This document shows, piece after piece, positions 21,584 to 28,941 of a DNA stretch of 64,000 nucleotides. The DNA is from Psychroserpens sp. (GTDB taxonomy: Bacteria > Bacteroidota > Bacteroidia > Flavobacteriales > Flavobacteriaceae): assembly GCA_017643165.1 (NCBI GenBank), contig JAEPNY010000002.1, positions 164,402-228,401 on the forward strand, read 5' to 3'. Within the stretch, counting starts at the first letter, position 1, and each line of letters opens with the position of its first letter. The notes below the pieces were generated by a model. That model saw only the letters and a list, made by a program, of their open reading frames with translations. It was not told the origin of the DNA and searched no databases. The translations under genes were made by a program, and so were the position numbers.

Positions 21584-23287
21584 TTATGTATCGTAATCAC
21601 CTTTACTAATATTCATTAGCATACCGATTCCCAGAATAACAGCCAGTGTGAAACTTGTCATACCGAGAACAGATATACCCTTCCAAAGCGGTGCAATTTC
21701 AAAGATGATAAACAATGAAGCTCCAATGATAAGAGCCACCATGATAAACGCAGTGATCAATTGTTTGGTTATCCGCTGTAGCGTATGAACCATTGGGTCA
21801 ATACCTTTGTGTGTAAGGTTTACTTTAACTTCTCCAGAGTTGATCTTTCTAATAGCATTCTTAAGATCTTTAGGGAATTCTTCCATGTAATCTGTTAATT
21901 CTACGAGAGAATTAGCCACTTTTTTACCCATGAGAACCGGGTTGTATTTGCGTGTAGCGCTGCGTTTGAGATAAGGTTTAACAATGTCAAACTGTTCCAT
22001 ATCCGGATATAATTTGTTAATAACACCTTCAAGTGTAACTAACGAACGAGCAAAAAGGAAGAAATACGTAGGAACCTTCAAACCATGACCTATTATAATA
22101 TCTTTAAGTTCTAACAGAATGGTGCTCATTTCATTATCATGGACATCACGTACATAGTATTTCTCCACAAACTCATTGATGTCAAACTCCAGATGTCGCA
22201 TGTCCTTAATTGGCGCATTGTTAGAGAGATGCTGTAAAGCTTGTATTATGCGTTTTACATCTTTTTCTGTAATGGCTATAAATAGCTTTCCAAAAATGGA
22301 AATATCTCGAGGAAGCATACTACCCATCATGCCGAAATCTAAATAGCAGATATGATTATTTCCTTGAACAAGAAGATTGCCAGGATGCGGATCTGCATGG
22401 AAGAATCCATATTCAAAGATCTGTTTAAAATAGCTTATTGCCAATCGTTTCGCAATGACTTTTATATCGTAGTCTTTGGCTTGAAGTTCATCTAACTGAT
22501 CGATTTTTATTCCTGAGATGAATTCCAATGCTAGAACTTTTGAAGTTGTGAATTCTGGATAGACTTTCGGCGCTTTAGCAAATTGATCGAGCGATTTATC
22601 GGCCTCTAAATTGTTATAGAAGCGCTGAACATTAATAGATTCATTTATAAAATCAATTTCCTTTAAAATCGAAGATTCAAAGTTTTTCACTAATCCTATC
22701 GGATCAAAGCTCTTCAATGATGGCATTCGCTTTTCAAGGACTTCGGCAATTTTATGCATGACTTTGATATCTTCGGTTATAACATCCTCGATTCCAGATC
22801 GCTGAACCTTAAGCGCTACGCGCTTTCCGGATTTCAAAGTTACCTTATGCACTTGTGCCATAGAAGCGGATGCAAATGGCTTAGGATCGAACCAGGCGAA
22901 TAAATTTTCAACGGTGTTGTTGAGCTCAGTTTCCACTACACGACGAGCTTCGTCTTCCGCCATAGGAGGTACATTATCCTGCAACTTTTCTAGTTCAAAA
23001 GTCAATTCTAATGGTACAAGATCGGGACGATTACTAAGGATTTGACCGAATTTTACAAATGTGGGACCTAGTTCTTCGCAAACCAAACGCATTTTTGCCC
23101 ACTTGCTAAATTCCATAGCATGCATTCTGGATGATTTAGGGATGAGCTTGCGTAAAAATGTAAGACGCTTTTTCTCCTCCAGATGCTGTACCAAATCCTC
23201 AAATCCGTATTTCAACAATACTTTTAGAATTTGGTTGTATCTAGAAATGGATTTAAAATTACGTCCTATACCAGATAATATGCCCAT
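21584..23287 (-). CDS. ABC1/AarF/UbiB-family atypical kinase
   Basis: A 567-residue membrane-associated kinase-like protein. Key motifs are the KxGQ motif GPTFVKFGQILSNRPDLVP (about 73-92), the alanine-rich loop SASMAQVHKVTLKSG with the lysine ALKVQR, FFHADPHPGNLLV as catalytic loop and YLDFGMMG as the metal-binding DFG. Two membrane helices lie at the C-terminus (about 512-533, 538-560). Relatives (UbiB, COQ8) support quinone or lipid metabolism through ATPase activity. Flavobacteria use menaquinone, so the client here may be another lipid. It follows the coiled-coil gene by 1 nt and shares its box promoter. Confidence 0.93.
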   Translation of the reverse strand: MGILSGIGRNFKSISRYNQILKVLLKYGFEDLVQHLEEKKRLTFLRKLIPKSSRMHAMEFSKWAKMRLVCEELGPTFVKFGQILSNRPDLVPLELTFELEKLQDNVPPMAEDEARRVVETELNNTVENLFAWFDPKPFASASMAQVHKVTLKSGKRVALKVQRSGIEDVITEDIKVMHKIAEVLEKRMPSLKSFDPIGLVKNFESSILKEIDFINESINVQRFYNNLEADKSLDQFAKAPKVYPEFTTSKVLALEFISGIKIDQLDELQAKDYDIKVIAKRLAISYFKQIFEYGFFHADPHPGNLLVQGNNHICYLDFGMMGSMLPRDISIFGKLFIAITEKDVKRIIQALQHLSNNAPIKDMRHLEFDINEFVEKYYVRDVHDNEMSTILLELKDIIIGHGLKVPTYFFLFARSLVTLEGVINKLYPDMEQFDIVKPYLKRSATRKYNPVLMGKKVANSLVELTDYMEEFPKDLKNAIRKINSGEVKVNLTHKGIDPMVHTLQRITKQLITAFIMVALIIGASLFIIFEIAPLWKGISVLGMTSFTLAVILGIGMLMNISKGDYDT

Positions 23288-23288
23288 T

Positions 23289-23660
23289 CTATTGTGATTC
23301 CAAATGATTGATTCGCGCCTCTAGTAACGCCACAGTAGCATCCAATGCTTCCAGTTTTTCATTTAGTGCTTTTATTTCGTCTAGATGCGCAACATTGATT
23401 TTTTTGTAGAATTTGACGACCTGCTTTTCAATTTTTTCATTGAGCTCTTCGCGAAGTTCCTGAGTCTTTACAATGATACGATCTACGAACTCCATTTCCT
23501 TTCCATTTTCATCTAGAGGTCGTTCAGACATGATTTTGTTTAGATTCTCTTTTCCTTGTTCTGATAGTTCACCTAATCGGTCCAATAATTGAGTGTCTCT
23601 GGCTATGTAATACAGACTAGAACTTAAGGTGAGTAATTCTAAAATAGTTTTCGTTTTCAT
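23289..23660 (-). CDS. Coiled-coil (phasin-like) partner of UbiB-family kinase
   Basis: A 123-residue soluble helical protein with a hydrophobic-tending head (TILELLTLSSSLYYIARDTQLLDRL), a middle helix (EFVDRIIVKTQELREELNEKIEK) and a C-terminal leucine-rich coiled coil (LDEIKALNEKLEALDATVALLEARI). The layout, helix plus terminal coiled coil, resembles phasin-like or PhaF-type proteins that often precede an UbiB-family gene, but identity is too low to claim the family. The stop is 1 nt from the start of the kinase gene, so coupled expression is clear. Confidence 0.8.
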   Translation of the reverse strand: MKTKTILELLTLSSSLYYIARDTQLLDRLGELSEQGKENLNKIMSERPLDENGKEMEFVDRIIVKTQELREELNEKIEKQVVKFYKKINVAHLDEIKALNEKLEALDATVALLEARINHLESQ

Positions 23661-23684
23661 AACTATAGTCTTAGTAATCTAGCT

Positions 23685-23727
23685 TAAATGTATCACTAAA
23701 CGCTAAAGTTTAAAATGATTTAAATCA
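23685..23727 (-). promoter_or_regulatory. Minus-strand promoter from the shared box at 23716-23727
   Basis: Reading left, the perfect palindrome TGATTTAAATCA (23727-23716) is followed after exactly 23 nt by TACATTTA (23692-23685), one mismatch from TAnnTTTG, then about 20 nt to the ATG at 23660. Confidence 0.8.
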
Positions 23728-23758
23728 TTTATAATGAATTATTAAAGTCTTACTTTTA
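23716..23758 (+). promoter_or_regulatory. Plus-strand promoter from the shared box at 23716-23727
   Basis: Reading right, the same palindrome TGATTTAAATCA is followed after exactly 23 nt by TACTTTTA (23751-23758), one mismatch from TAnnTTTG, then about 24 nt to the ATG at 23787. Confidence 0.8.
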
Positions 23759-23786
23759 ATTAGGTCTAATTTTAAACCATAAGCTC

Positions 23787-24191
23787 ATGAAAACGCGCAA
23801 TATTACTGATGTTATGACTAAAAATGTAGTGTGTATTGGTCCTGATCAAAAGCTACTTGATGTTAAACATATATATGAAAAAAAAGAGTTTCATCATCAT
23901 ATCCCAGTTGTAGAAAATGATAAGTTAATTGGAATGGTAAGTTTGATTGATTTTATGTATCATATCTCTGGTGCAGGGTTAAGTGATGATCATGAGGTTT
24001 ATATGAAACTCAAAGTTAAAGACATCATGACAAAAAATCCATTTTATATGACCACTAATGCGACGGTTGAAGACGTTTCTGAAGTCTTAACTGAAGGAAA
24101 TTATCATGCGGTGCCTATTCTTGAAAACGAAAAAGTCGTTGGCATTGTCTCTACTGCTGATGTCATTAAGTATTTACTTGAAGCTGTTTAA
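23787..24191 (+). CDS. CBS-domain pair protein
   Basis: A 134-residue cytosolic protein made of two CBS domains (about 6-62 and 72-132), each with the typical xDVMTKNxxxIxPDxxLxxV start (ITDVMTKNVVCIGPDQKLLD; VKDIMTKNPFYMTTNATVED) and HxxPVVEN--LxGMVSxxD ending. Such pairs bind adenosyl ligands such as AMP, ATP or NAD and act as energy-state sensors. Stand-alone CBS proteins are familiar members of hypoxia regulons elsewhere (for example Hrp1 of the mycobacterial DosR regulon). The gene precedes an L,D-transpeptidase by 6 nt. Confidence 0.95.
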   Translation: MKTRNITDVMTKNVVCIGPDQKLLDVKHIYEKKEFHHHIPVVENDKLIGMVSLIDFMYHISGAGLSDDHEVYMKLKVKDIMTKNPFYMTTNATVEDVSEVLTEGNYHAVPILENEKVVGIVSTADVIKYLLEAV

Positions 24192-24197
24192 TATAAG

Positions 24198-25136
24198 ATG
24201 ACTAATATCAAATTCAATAGCATCCTTGGAGTTGTTATTTTGTTTTGGTTCACTATTCAGATTGGATTAAAAAATAATACTTCATATACTACAGATACGA
24301 TACCATTTACAATTGATCGATCGTGGTATAAGGATCATCACGATACAATTAAAGTGCATCGCGATATCAATGTGCGCGATTATTTTCAATTTATTGATTC
24401 ATTGATATATCATTATGATTCGTTGACCTCATATACATTGTCAGAGCATCTTCTAGTTCGAACTAATCCTTGGATAATTGATTCATTAAAGCAAACGGAT
24501 TACTACCTGCGCATCGCAAAGGATTCTTTTGTCTATGATCAAAGCCTTATGATCGTTTTACCACGAGCATCTAAAATATTGCTTCCGGACTCTATAAAAG
24601 TTCAAGAGCTACTAAAAACCTTCTCGGTAACTACAATTGATATTAATATACCTGAATATAAACTTCGGATATTGAAAGATTCAGTTGTGTGTTATGAATT
24701 TCCAATTAGGGTAGGTAGGAATGAAAAGAAGTTTTTAGAAATGTCTGGTAGGATGGAAGACCTTCGCACAAGAACAGGCAAAGGCACTATTGTTGGGCAT
24801 AATCGGTATCCTAGATATGTTAATCCAGTAGACAATCAAGAGTATGAAGTAACACGAAGAGATGATGGTAAGCTGACTAAACTTCCTCAGATACCATTTA
24901 TTGAAACCGAGTTAAATGGTCTACGTCACGGACAACTCATTCATTCAACCACAAATCCAGAAACATTAGGCAAAGCATATTCAAATGGTTGTATAGGAAC
25001 CTCGGAAGCGGATGCCTGGATAATCTACTATCATGCACCTTTAGGGACTAATATCAACATACGTTATGATCTCAATATTGCTAATGGTGAAGGTGATTCC
25101 ATTAGATTAAAAGATATTTATAAGATTAACCAATGA
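24198..25136 (+). CDS. L,D-transpeptidase (YkuD domain)
   Basis: A 312-residue exported protein with an N-terminal membrane/signal segment (about 8-25) and a YkuD domain from about 155 to 295: VTTIDINIPEYKLRILKDSV at its start and the catalytic region HSTTNPETLGKAYSNGCIGT with nucleophile Cys near residue 272. The usual SHGCIRM reads SNGCIGT, so the His and Arg next to the cysteine are changed, a variant common enough not to imply inactivity. The enzyme makes 3-3 or protein-peptidoglycan cross-links, a typical stationary-phase or stress reinforcement of the wall. It forms an operon with the CBS protein under the box at 23716. Confidence 0.92.
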   Translation: MTNIKFNSILGVVILFWFTIQIGLKNNTSYTTDTIPFTIDRSWYKDHHDTIKVHRDINVRDYFQFIDSLIYHYDSLTSYTLSEHLLVRTNPWIIDSLKQTDYYLRIAKDSFVYDQSLMIVLPRASKILLPDSIKVQELLKTFSVTTIDINIPEYKLRILKDSVVCYEFPIRVGRNEKKFLEMSGRMEDLRTRTGKGTIVGHNRYPRYVNPVDNQEYEVTRRDDGKLTKLPQIPFIETELNGLRHGQLIHSTTNPETLGKAYSNGCIGTSEADAWIIYYHAPLGTNINIRYDLNIANGEGDSIRLKDIYKINQ

Positions 25137-25138
25137 AC

Positions 25139-26134
25139 TCAGAACACCGTTAATTCATTCTCGGTTTCTAGACCTTTCATCCATTGGTCTAAATTCCAAA
25201 TGGTCGTTTCGGCAATATTTGTTAAGGCTTCTTCAGTCAAGAAGGCGTGGTGTCCTGTAATTAATACATTAGGGTACGCATTTAATTGCATGAGTAGGTC
25301 GTCGTCTGGTATCTCATTAGATCGATCTTTAAAGAATATCCCGCGCTCATTTTCAAATACATCAGCGCCATAAGCACCAATACGTTTCGATTTAAGTGCC
25401 TCTAACAAATGTTCAGTATTGACAACTGCGCCTCGAGCCGTATTGATAATTATAACATCCTTTTTCATCAGAAATAGCAGGTCTTCATTGATCAAGTAAT
25501 GTGTTTCAGAATTGAGAGGTACATTGAGGGAGATAATATCCGACTGCTCACATAAGGTCTTTAAGTTCGTATATCTGAGACCATAGGTCTCGACAAGTTT
25601 CTGATCTTCGGAAATATCAAATCCAAGAAGCTTGCAGCCAAAACCGTGCATAATCTTCACCATTACAGAGCCAATGTTACCAGTTCCAATAATACCAACT
25701 TTTTTTTGGTTAAGATCAATGCCTACTAAGTTGTCGAGATTAAAATTATAATGTTTAAAACGACGATTAGAGTCGATCAGATGTCTGTTTAATGCCAGTA
25801 ATAGACTTACACCATGTTCAGCAATGGCATAAGGTGAATATGCCGGAACATTGGCCACTCTAATGCCTAAACGCTCTGCTGCTTTGAGATTGACATTATC
25901 AAAGCCCACTGAACGTAATGTAATATATTTAACTCCGAATTCTTTTAGGAGTTCCAGATTTAGGAAGTTTGCATCATCTGCTGAAAATAATGAGATCGCG
26001 TCATAACCAATTGCCTGCATGGCGGTTTCTGAGGAAAGCGCATCTTCAATAAAGGTAAGTTGATGTTTGTTTAAATTGGCCTTTTCTAAATATGGAATTT
26101 CAAACGCTTTAGCGCTATATACTAGGACTTTCAT
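25139..26134 (-). CDS. ldhA: D-lactate dehydrogenase (LdhA-type 2-hydroxyacid dehydrogenase)
   Basis: A 331-residue NAD-dependent dehydrogenase. The nucleotide-binding motif is GIIGTGNIGSVMVKIMHGFG (about 147-166), with catalytic Arg in NTARGAVVN, Glu in DVFENERG and His in ITGHHAFLTEEALTNIA. The last block, and the RSVGFDNV at about 74, follow the fermentative D-lactate dehydrogenase LdhA of enterobacteria closely, so pyruvate to D-lactate with NADH reoxidation is the likely reaction. Its promoter is the rightmost box of the series, which fits induction when respiration is limited. It converges with the L,D-transpeptidase gene, with 2 nt between stops. Confidence 0.9.
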   Translation of the reverse strand: MKVLVYSAKAFEIPYLEKANLNKHQLTFIEDALSSETAMQAIGYDAISLFSADDANFLNLELLKEFGVKYITLRSVGFDNVNLKAAERLGIRVANVPAYSPYAIAEHGVSLLLALNRHLIDSNRRFKHYNFNLDNLVGIDLNQKKVGIIGTGNIGSVMVKIMHGFGCKLLGFDISEDQKLVETYGLRYTNLKTLCEQSDIISLNVPLNSETHYLINEDLLFLMKKDVIIINTARGAVVNTEHLLEALKSKRIGAYGADVFENERGIFFKDRSNEIPDDDLLMQLNAYPNVLITGHHAFLTEEALTNIAETTIWNLDQWMKGLETENELTVF

Positions 26135-26161
26135 AATCGAGTTTGTAATGATTATACGCGA

Positions 26162-26204
26162 TAAAACTATTAAGAAAGCATAGTATATGAAATGATATTG
26201 CTCA
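26162..26204 (-). promoter_or_regulatory. Box-23-TAnnTTTG promoter of ldhA
   Basis: Minus-strand TGAGCAATATCA (26193-26204; the left arm is TGAG), exactly 23 nt, then TAGTTTTA (26169-26162), one mismatch from TAnnTTTG, then about 23 nt to the ATG at 26134. It lies downstream of the tRNA terminator, so ldhA is separately transcribed. Confidence 0.7.
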
Positions 26205-26240
26205 AGTTAGTGCATCTCAACAATAAGGATATAAAAAACA

Positions 26241-26266
26241 AAACCCACAACTTTCGTTGTGGGTTT
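26241..26266 (-). terminator. Terminator of the tRNA-Ser gene
   Basis: Perfect 11-bp hairpin AAACCCACAAC (26241-26251) with GTTGTGGGTTT (26256-26266), loop TTTC, starting 5 nt beyond the tRNA. T-rich sequence follows on the minus strand (complement of the A-rich 26231-26242). Confidence 0.9.
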
Positions 26267-26270
26267 TTTG

Positions 26271-26355
26271 CGGAGGAAGAGGGATTCGAACCCCCGGAGG
26301 TGTGACCCTCAACAGTTTTCAAGACTGCCGCATTCGACCACTCTGCCATTCCTCC
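26271..26355 (-). tRNA. tRNA-Ser (anticodon UGA)
   Basis: An 85-nt class II tRNA. The acceptor arm GGAGGAA pairs with TTCCTCC with discriminator G, the D arm is GGCAGAGTGGTCGAATGC, the anticodon loop is CTTGAAA with UGA between the CAGT/ACTG stem, there is a long serine-type variable arm, and the T loop is GGTTCGAATCC. The 3' CCA is not encoded (the next bases are CAA). A terminator follows at once. Confidence 0.97.
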
Positions 26356-26482
26356 GATTGCGGATGCAAATATAGAACGCTTTTTTAATTCTTTCAAATA
26401 ATTATTCCCTTTTTTTAAATCAATTAATAGAGCCATAGATATATTTTATGATTCCCTTTTATTACCATTCATAACTATGGCG

Positions 26483-26490
26483 TATTTTTG
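26483..26490 (+). promoter_or_regulatory. -7 element of the nitroreductase gene
   Basis: TATTTTTG fits TAnnTTTG and lies 20 nt before the ATG at 26510. No palindromic box is at the regulon distance and no clear -33 TTG is seen. It lies inside the upstream-extended reading frame, which therefore cannot be the true N-terminus. Confidence 0.6.
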
Positions 26491-26509
26491 CAAAAAAATT
26501 GAAAGTCCT

Positions 26510-27139
26510 ATGGATACTTTAGAGCGATTAAAATGGCGATACGCCACAAAGAAGTTCGATAATGATAAAACCTTATCTCCTTCTCAAATTGAGTTGCTTA
26601 AAAATGCGTTCAATTTAACGGCAACATCATTTGGCTTACAAACTGTGAGTCTAATTGTAATTGCAGATAAAGACGTTAGAGCGCAACTTGTACCACATGC
26701 GTTTAATCAAAATCAAGTGGTCGATGCATCGCATCTATTGATTTTATGTATACAGGATAATATAGAAGAACGTGACGTTGACAATTTCTTCGATAATGTT
26801 AAAGATACGAGAGCTACGCCAGATGAGATTTTAGATCCTTTTAGAAATAATCTTAAGCAGATGATGAACGATAAGTCGGTTGATGAGCGCCAAGAATGGT
26901 CGATTCGCCAAGCCTATATCGCGTTAGGAAATCTTATGACTGTTTGCGCCATAGAGCAAATTGATGCTTGTCCGATGGAAGGCTTCCAACCGAAGGAATT
27001 TGATACCTTATTAGGTCTTCAGGATAAAGGATTGAAATCTGTGCTACTATTGCCAGTAGGTTTTCGAGCTGAAGATGATATGTTTGCCGACTTTAAAAAA
27101 GTTAGAAAACCACTTCACGAATCGGTTATAGAAATGTAA
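26510..27139 (+). CDS. NAD(P)H-dependent nitroreductase-family oxidoreductase
   Basis: A 209-residue FMN enzyme of the nitroreductase fold (NfsB/NfnB-like). The start MDTLERLKWRYATKKFDNDK has the conserved R-A-K-F FMN-binding pattern, TSFGLQTVSLIVI near 41 is the second flavin contact and LGNLMTVCAIEQIDACPMEGF near 140 is the conserved active-site block. It reduces nitro-compounds, quinones or flavin-like substrates with NAD(P)H; the native substrate is unknown. I chose ATG 26510 over 26477 because the upstream codons overlap the TATTTTTG promoter and the family normally begins at this position. Confidence 0.92.
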   Translation: MDTLERLKWRYATKKFDNDKTLSPSQIELLKNAFNLTATSFGLQTVSLIVIADKDVRAQLVPHAFNQNQVVDASHLLILCIQDNIEERDVDNFFDNVKDTRATPDEILDPFRNNLKQMMNDKSVDERQEWSIRQAYIALGNLMTVCAIEQIDACPMEGFQPKEFDTLLGLQDKGLKSVLLLPVGFRAEDDMFADFKKVRKPLHESVIEM

Positions 27140-27170
27140 TGAAAAGCTTTTAAGGTGCTTGTGAAATAAT

Positions 27171-27178
27171 TATATTTG
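27171..27178 (+). promoter_or_regulatory. -7 element before the 27224 gene
   Basis: TATATTTG, a perfect TAnnTTTG, 45 nt before the ATG at 27224. No TGAT-N4-ATCA box is present upstream, so it is an ordinary promoter of this lineage. Confidence 0.5.
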
Positions 27179-27223
27179 TTTTTACTGAAACTGTAAACAT
27201 TTCACAACTTAATTTAATTGACT

Positions 27224-27640
27224 ATGAAAAAACTTGTTTATTTTGTTCTATTCGTCTTCACGCTAAACGTTGCTGCTCAAGAACAATATACCTGGAACAC
27301 CGACTATAAATCTGCCTTACAATTATCGAAATCTCAAGATAAACCAATTTTGGCTTTTGTAGTGAATCAGCAGCAATCTGAAGCAACAGAATTACTTAAA
27401 GCCGAATTCTTTGCGTCAGCATCATTTAAGGCGATGGCCTCAAAATTGGTCCTTTTAAAACTTGATGTATCCGATCAACAATCTTATAATGCACGTATGG
27501 GAATCCATTATACCAATCAGCGTACAGCTCCTGGACTTGCCTTAGTAGGTGCTGATAACGACGCTATTGGAAATCCTCTTGTGTCCTTTACCTCAGAATC
27601 TATATCAGATTTCTTAGGATTCATAAACTCAAAATTGTAG
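27224..27640 (+). CDS. Secreted thioredoxin-fold protein without cysteines
   Basis: A 138-residue exported protein from the ATG at 27224 (a TTG two codons earlier is rejected). A signal peptide (about 1-18, ending VAAQE) precedes YTWNTDYKSALQLSKSQDKPILAFV, the beginning of a DUF953/thioredoxin-like fold, and a later TAPGLALVGADN resembling the cis-Pro loop. The place of the CxxC is VVNQQQSEAT and there is no cysteine in the mature chain, so it has no thiol redox activity. Its role may be binding. It lies 7 nt before the aminotransferase gene. Confidence 0.78.
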   Translation: MKKLVYFVLFVFTLNVAAQEQYTWNTDYKSALQLSKSQDKPILAFVVNQQQSEATELLKAEFFASASFKAMASKLVLLKLDVSDQQSYNARMGIHYTNQRTAPGLALVGADNDAIGNPLVSFTSESISDFLGFINSKL

Positions 27641-27647
27641 CTATATA

Positions 27648-28847
27648 ATGCCTGGATTTGAATTGTTTGGTGACCTTGAACGCAAGGAAGTCAATGATGT
27701 GTTAGATAATGGCGTGCTTATGCGCTATGGTTTTGATGGTATGCGTAATGGCCATTGGAAAGCCAAGGAATTAGAATCAGAGTTAAGCAAAGCATTTGGG
27801 GTAAACCATGTGCAGTTAGTGTCGAGTGGTACTGCGGCAGTTTCAGTAGCACTTGCTTCGGCAGGAGTAGGTGCAGGTGATGAGGTGATCATGCCTACCT
27901 TTACGTTTGTTGCAAGTTTTGAAGCCATTTTAATGCTAGGCGCTACTCCAGTTCTAGTTGATATTGATGACACACTTACATTAGACCCGAAAGCTGTAGA
28001 AGCAGCGATAACGCCTAAGACTAAGGCTGTAATGGTGGTTCAGATGTGTGGTAGTATGGGAGATCTTAACGCACTAAGTGCGATTTGTAAAAAACATAAC
28101 CTCATTTTTGTAGAAGATGCTTGCCAAGCTATTGGTGGTACTTACGACGGGAAGCCTCTTGGAAGTATTGCCGATCTGGGTTGTTTTTCTTTTGATTTTG
28201 TAAAAACCATAACTTGTGGAGAAGGAGGAGCTGTCATCACGAATAATAAAGACTATTATTTGAATGCAGATCATTATAGCGATCATGGTCATGATCACGT
28301 CGGAAATGATCGTGGGGCAGAAACACATCCGTTTTTAGGATATAATTTTAGAATCTCTGAATTGAACGCAGCTGTTGGTTTAGCGCAAGTAAGACGACTT
28401 TCAGAATTTATAGCTTTACAGAAAAAGAACTATACCATTCTTAGAGATGCTATTGCCAGAATACCTGGTGTAACCTTCAGAAGGGTGCCAAAAGGTGGAG
28501 AAGAAAGCTATGCGTTTCTAAACTTCTTTTTACCAGACCTGATCGATACACGCAAAGTCTCAGAAGCGTTCAAGGCAAATGGCGTAGATACTTGCTTTCA
28601 TTACTTCGATAATAATTGGCATTATGTGCGTAAATGGGAACATTTAAAAGAGGCCAAATCATTATACCCTTTATCTTCTGAAATTCAAGAGGCTCTATCA
28701 GTATTACAGAAAAAGAAATTTGAGCAATCTGATCATTATATTGGTCGAAATATCTCTTGCCTTATTAAATTATCTTGGACTGAAGAAGAGGTTCATGAAA
28801 GAGCCGCTAAGATGGTCAAGTGTATTAAAGATGCTTTAAACTCATAA
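27648..28847 (+). CDS. DegT/DnrJ/EryC1/StrS-family aminotransferase
   Basis: A 399-residue PLP-dependent sugar aminotransferase. SSGTAAVSVALASAGVGAGDEVIMPTFTFVAS (about 60-90) is the PLP-phosphate and substrate region, VEDACQAIGG (about 160) holds the PLP-ring Asp, and the Schiff-base lysine lies in CFSFDFVKTITCGEGGAV near residue 185. Enzymes of this family transaminate nucleotide-linked ketosugars for LPS O-antigen or glycan building. No other sugar-nucleotide genes adjoin it, so the pathway is unknown. The C-terminal 30 residues are lysine-rich and of usual length. Confidence 0.92.
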   Translation: MPGFELFGDLERKEVNDVLDNGVLMRYGFDGMRNGHWKAKELESELSKAFGVNHVQLVSSGTAAVSVALASAGVGAGDEVIMPTFTFVASFEAILMLGATPVLVDIDDTLTLDPKAVEAAITPKTKAVMVVQMCGSMGDLNALSAICKKHNLIFVEDACQAIGGTYDGKPLGSIADLGCFSFDFVKTITCGEGGAVITNNKDYYLNADHYSDHGHDHVGNDRGAETHPFLGYNFRISELNAAVGLAQVRRLSEFIALQKKNYTILRDAIARIPGVTFRRVPKGGEESYAFLNFFLPDLIDTRKVSEAFKANGVDTCFHYFDNNWHYVRKWEHLKEAKSLYPLSSEIQEALSVLQKKKFEQSDHYIGRNISCLIKLSWTEEEVHERAAKMVKCIKDALNS

Positions 28848-28941
28848 TATTTCGATAATACTTCCTGATGTTGTGTTAAAGTAGTGGTGCTCTTTTTTTA
28901 AATCCATCACCCAAGTCTTATATTGCTGAAAAATTAGTGTT

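Noticed and set aside
26170-26436. An 88-codon minus-strand ORF over the tRNA
   Set aside because: It reads through the tRNA-Ser and its terminator and has no protein-like character.
26449-26490. TGATTCCCTTTT before the nitroreductase as a regulon box
   Set aside because: Only the left half-site is present and the distance to TATTTTTG is 22, not 23. The nitroreductase is left outside the regulon.
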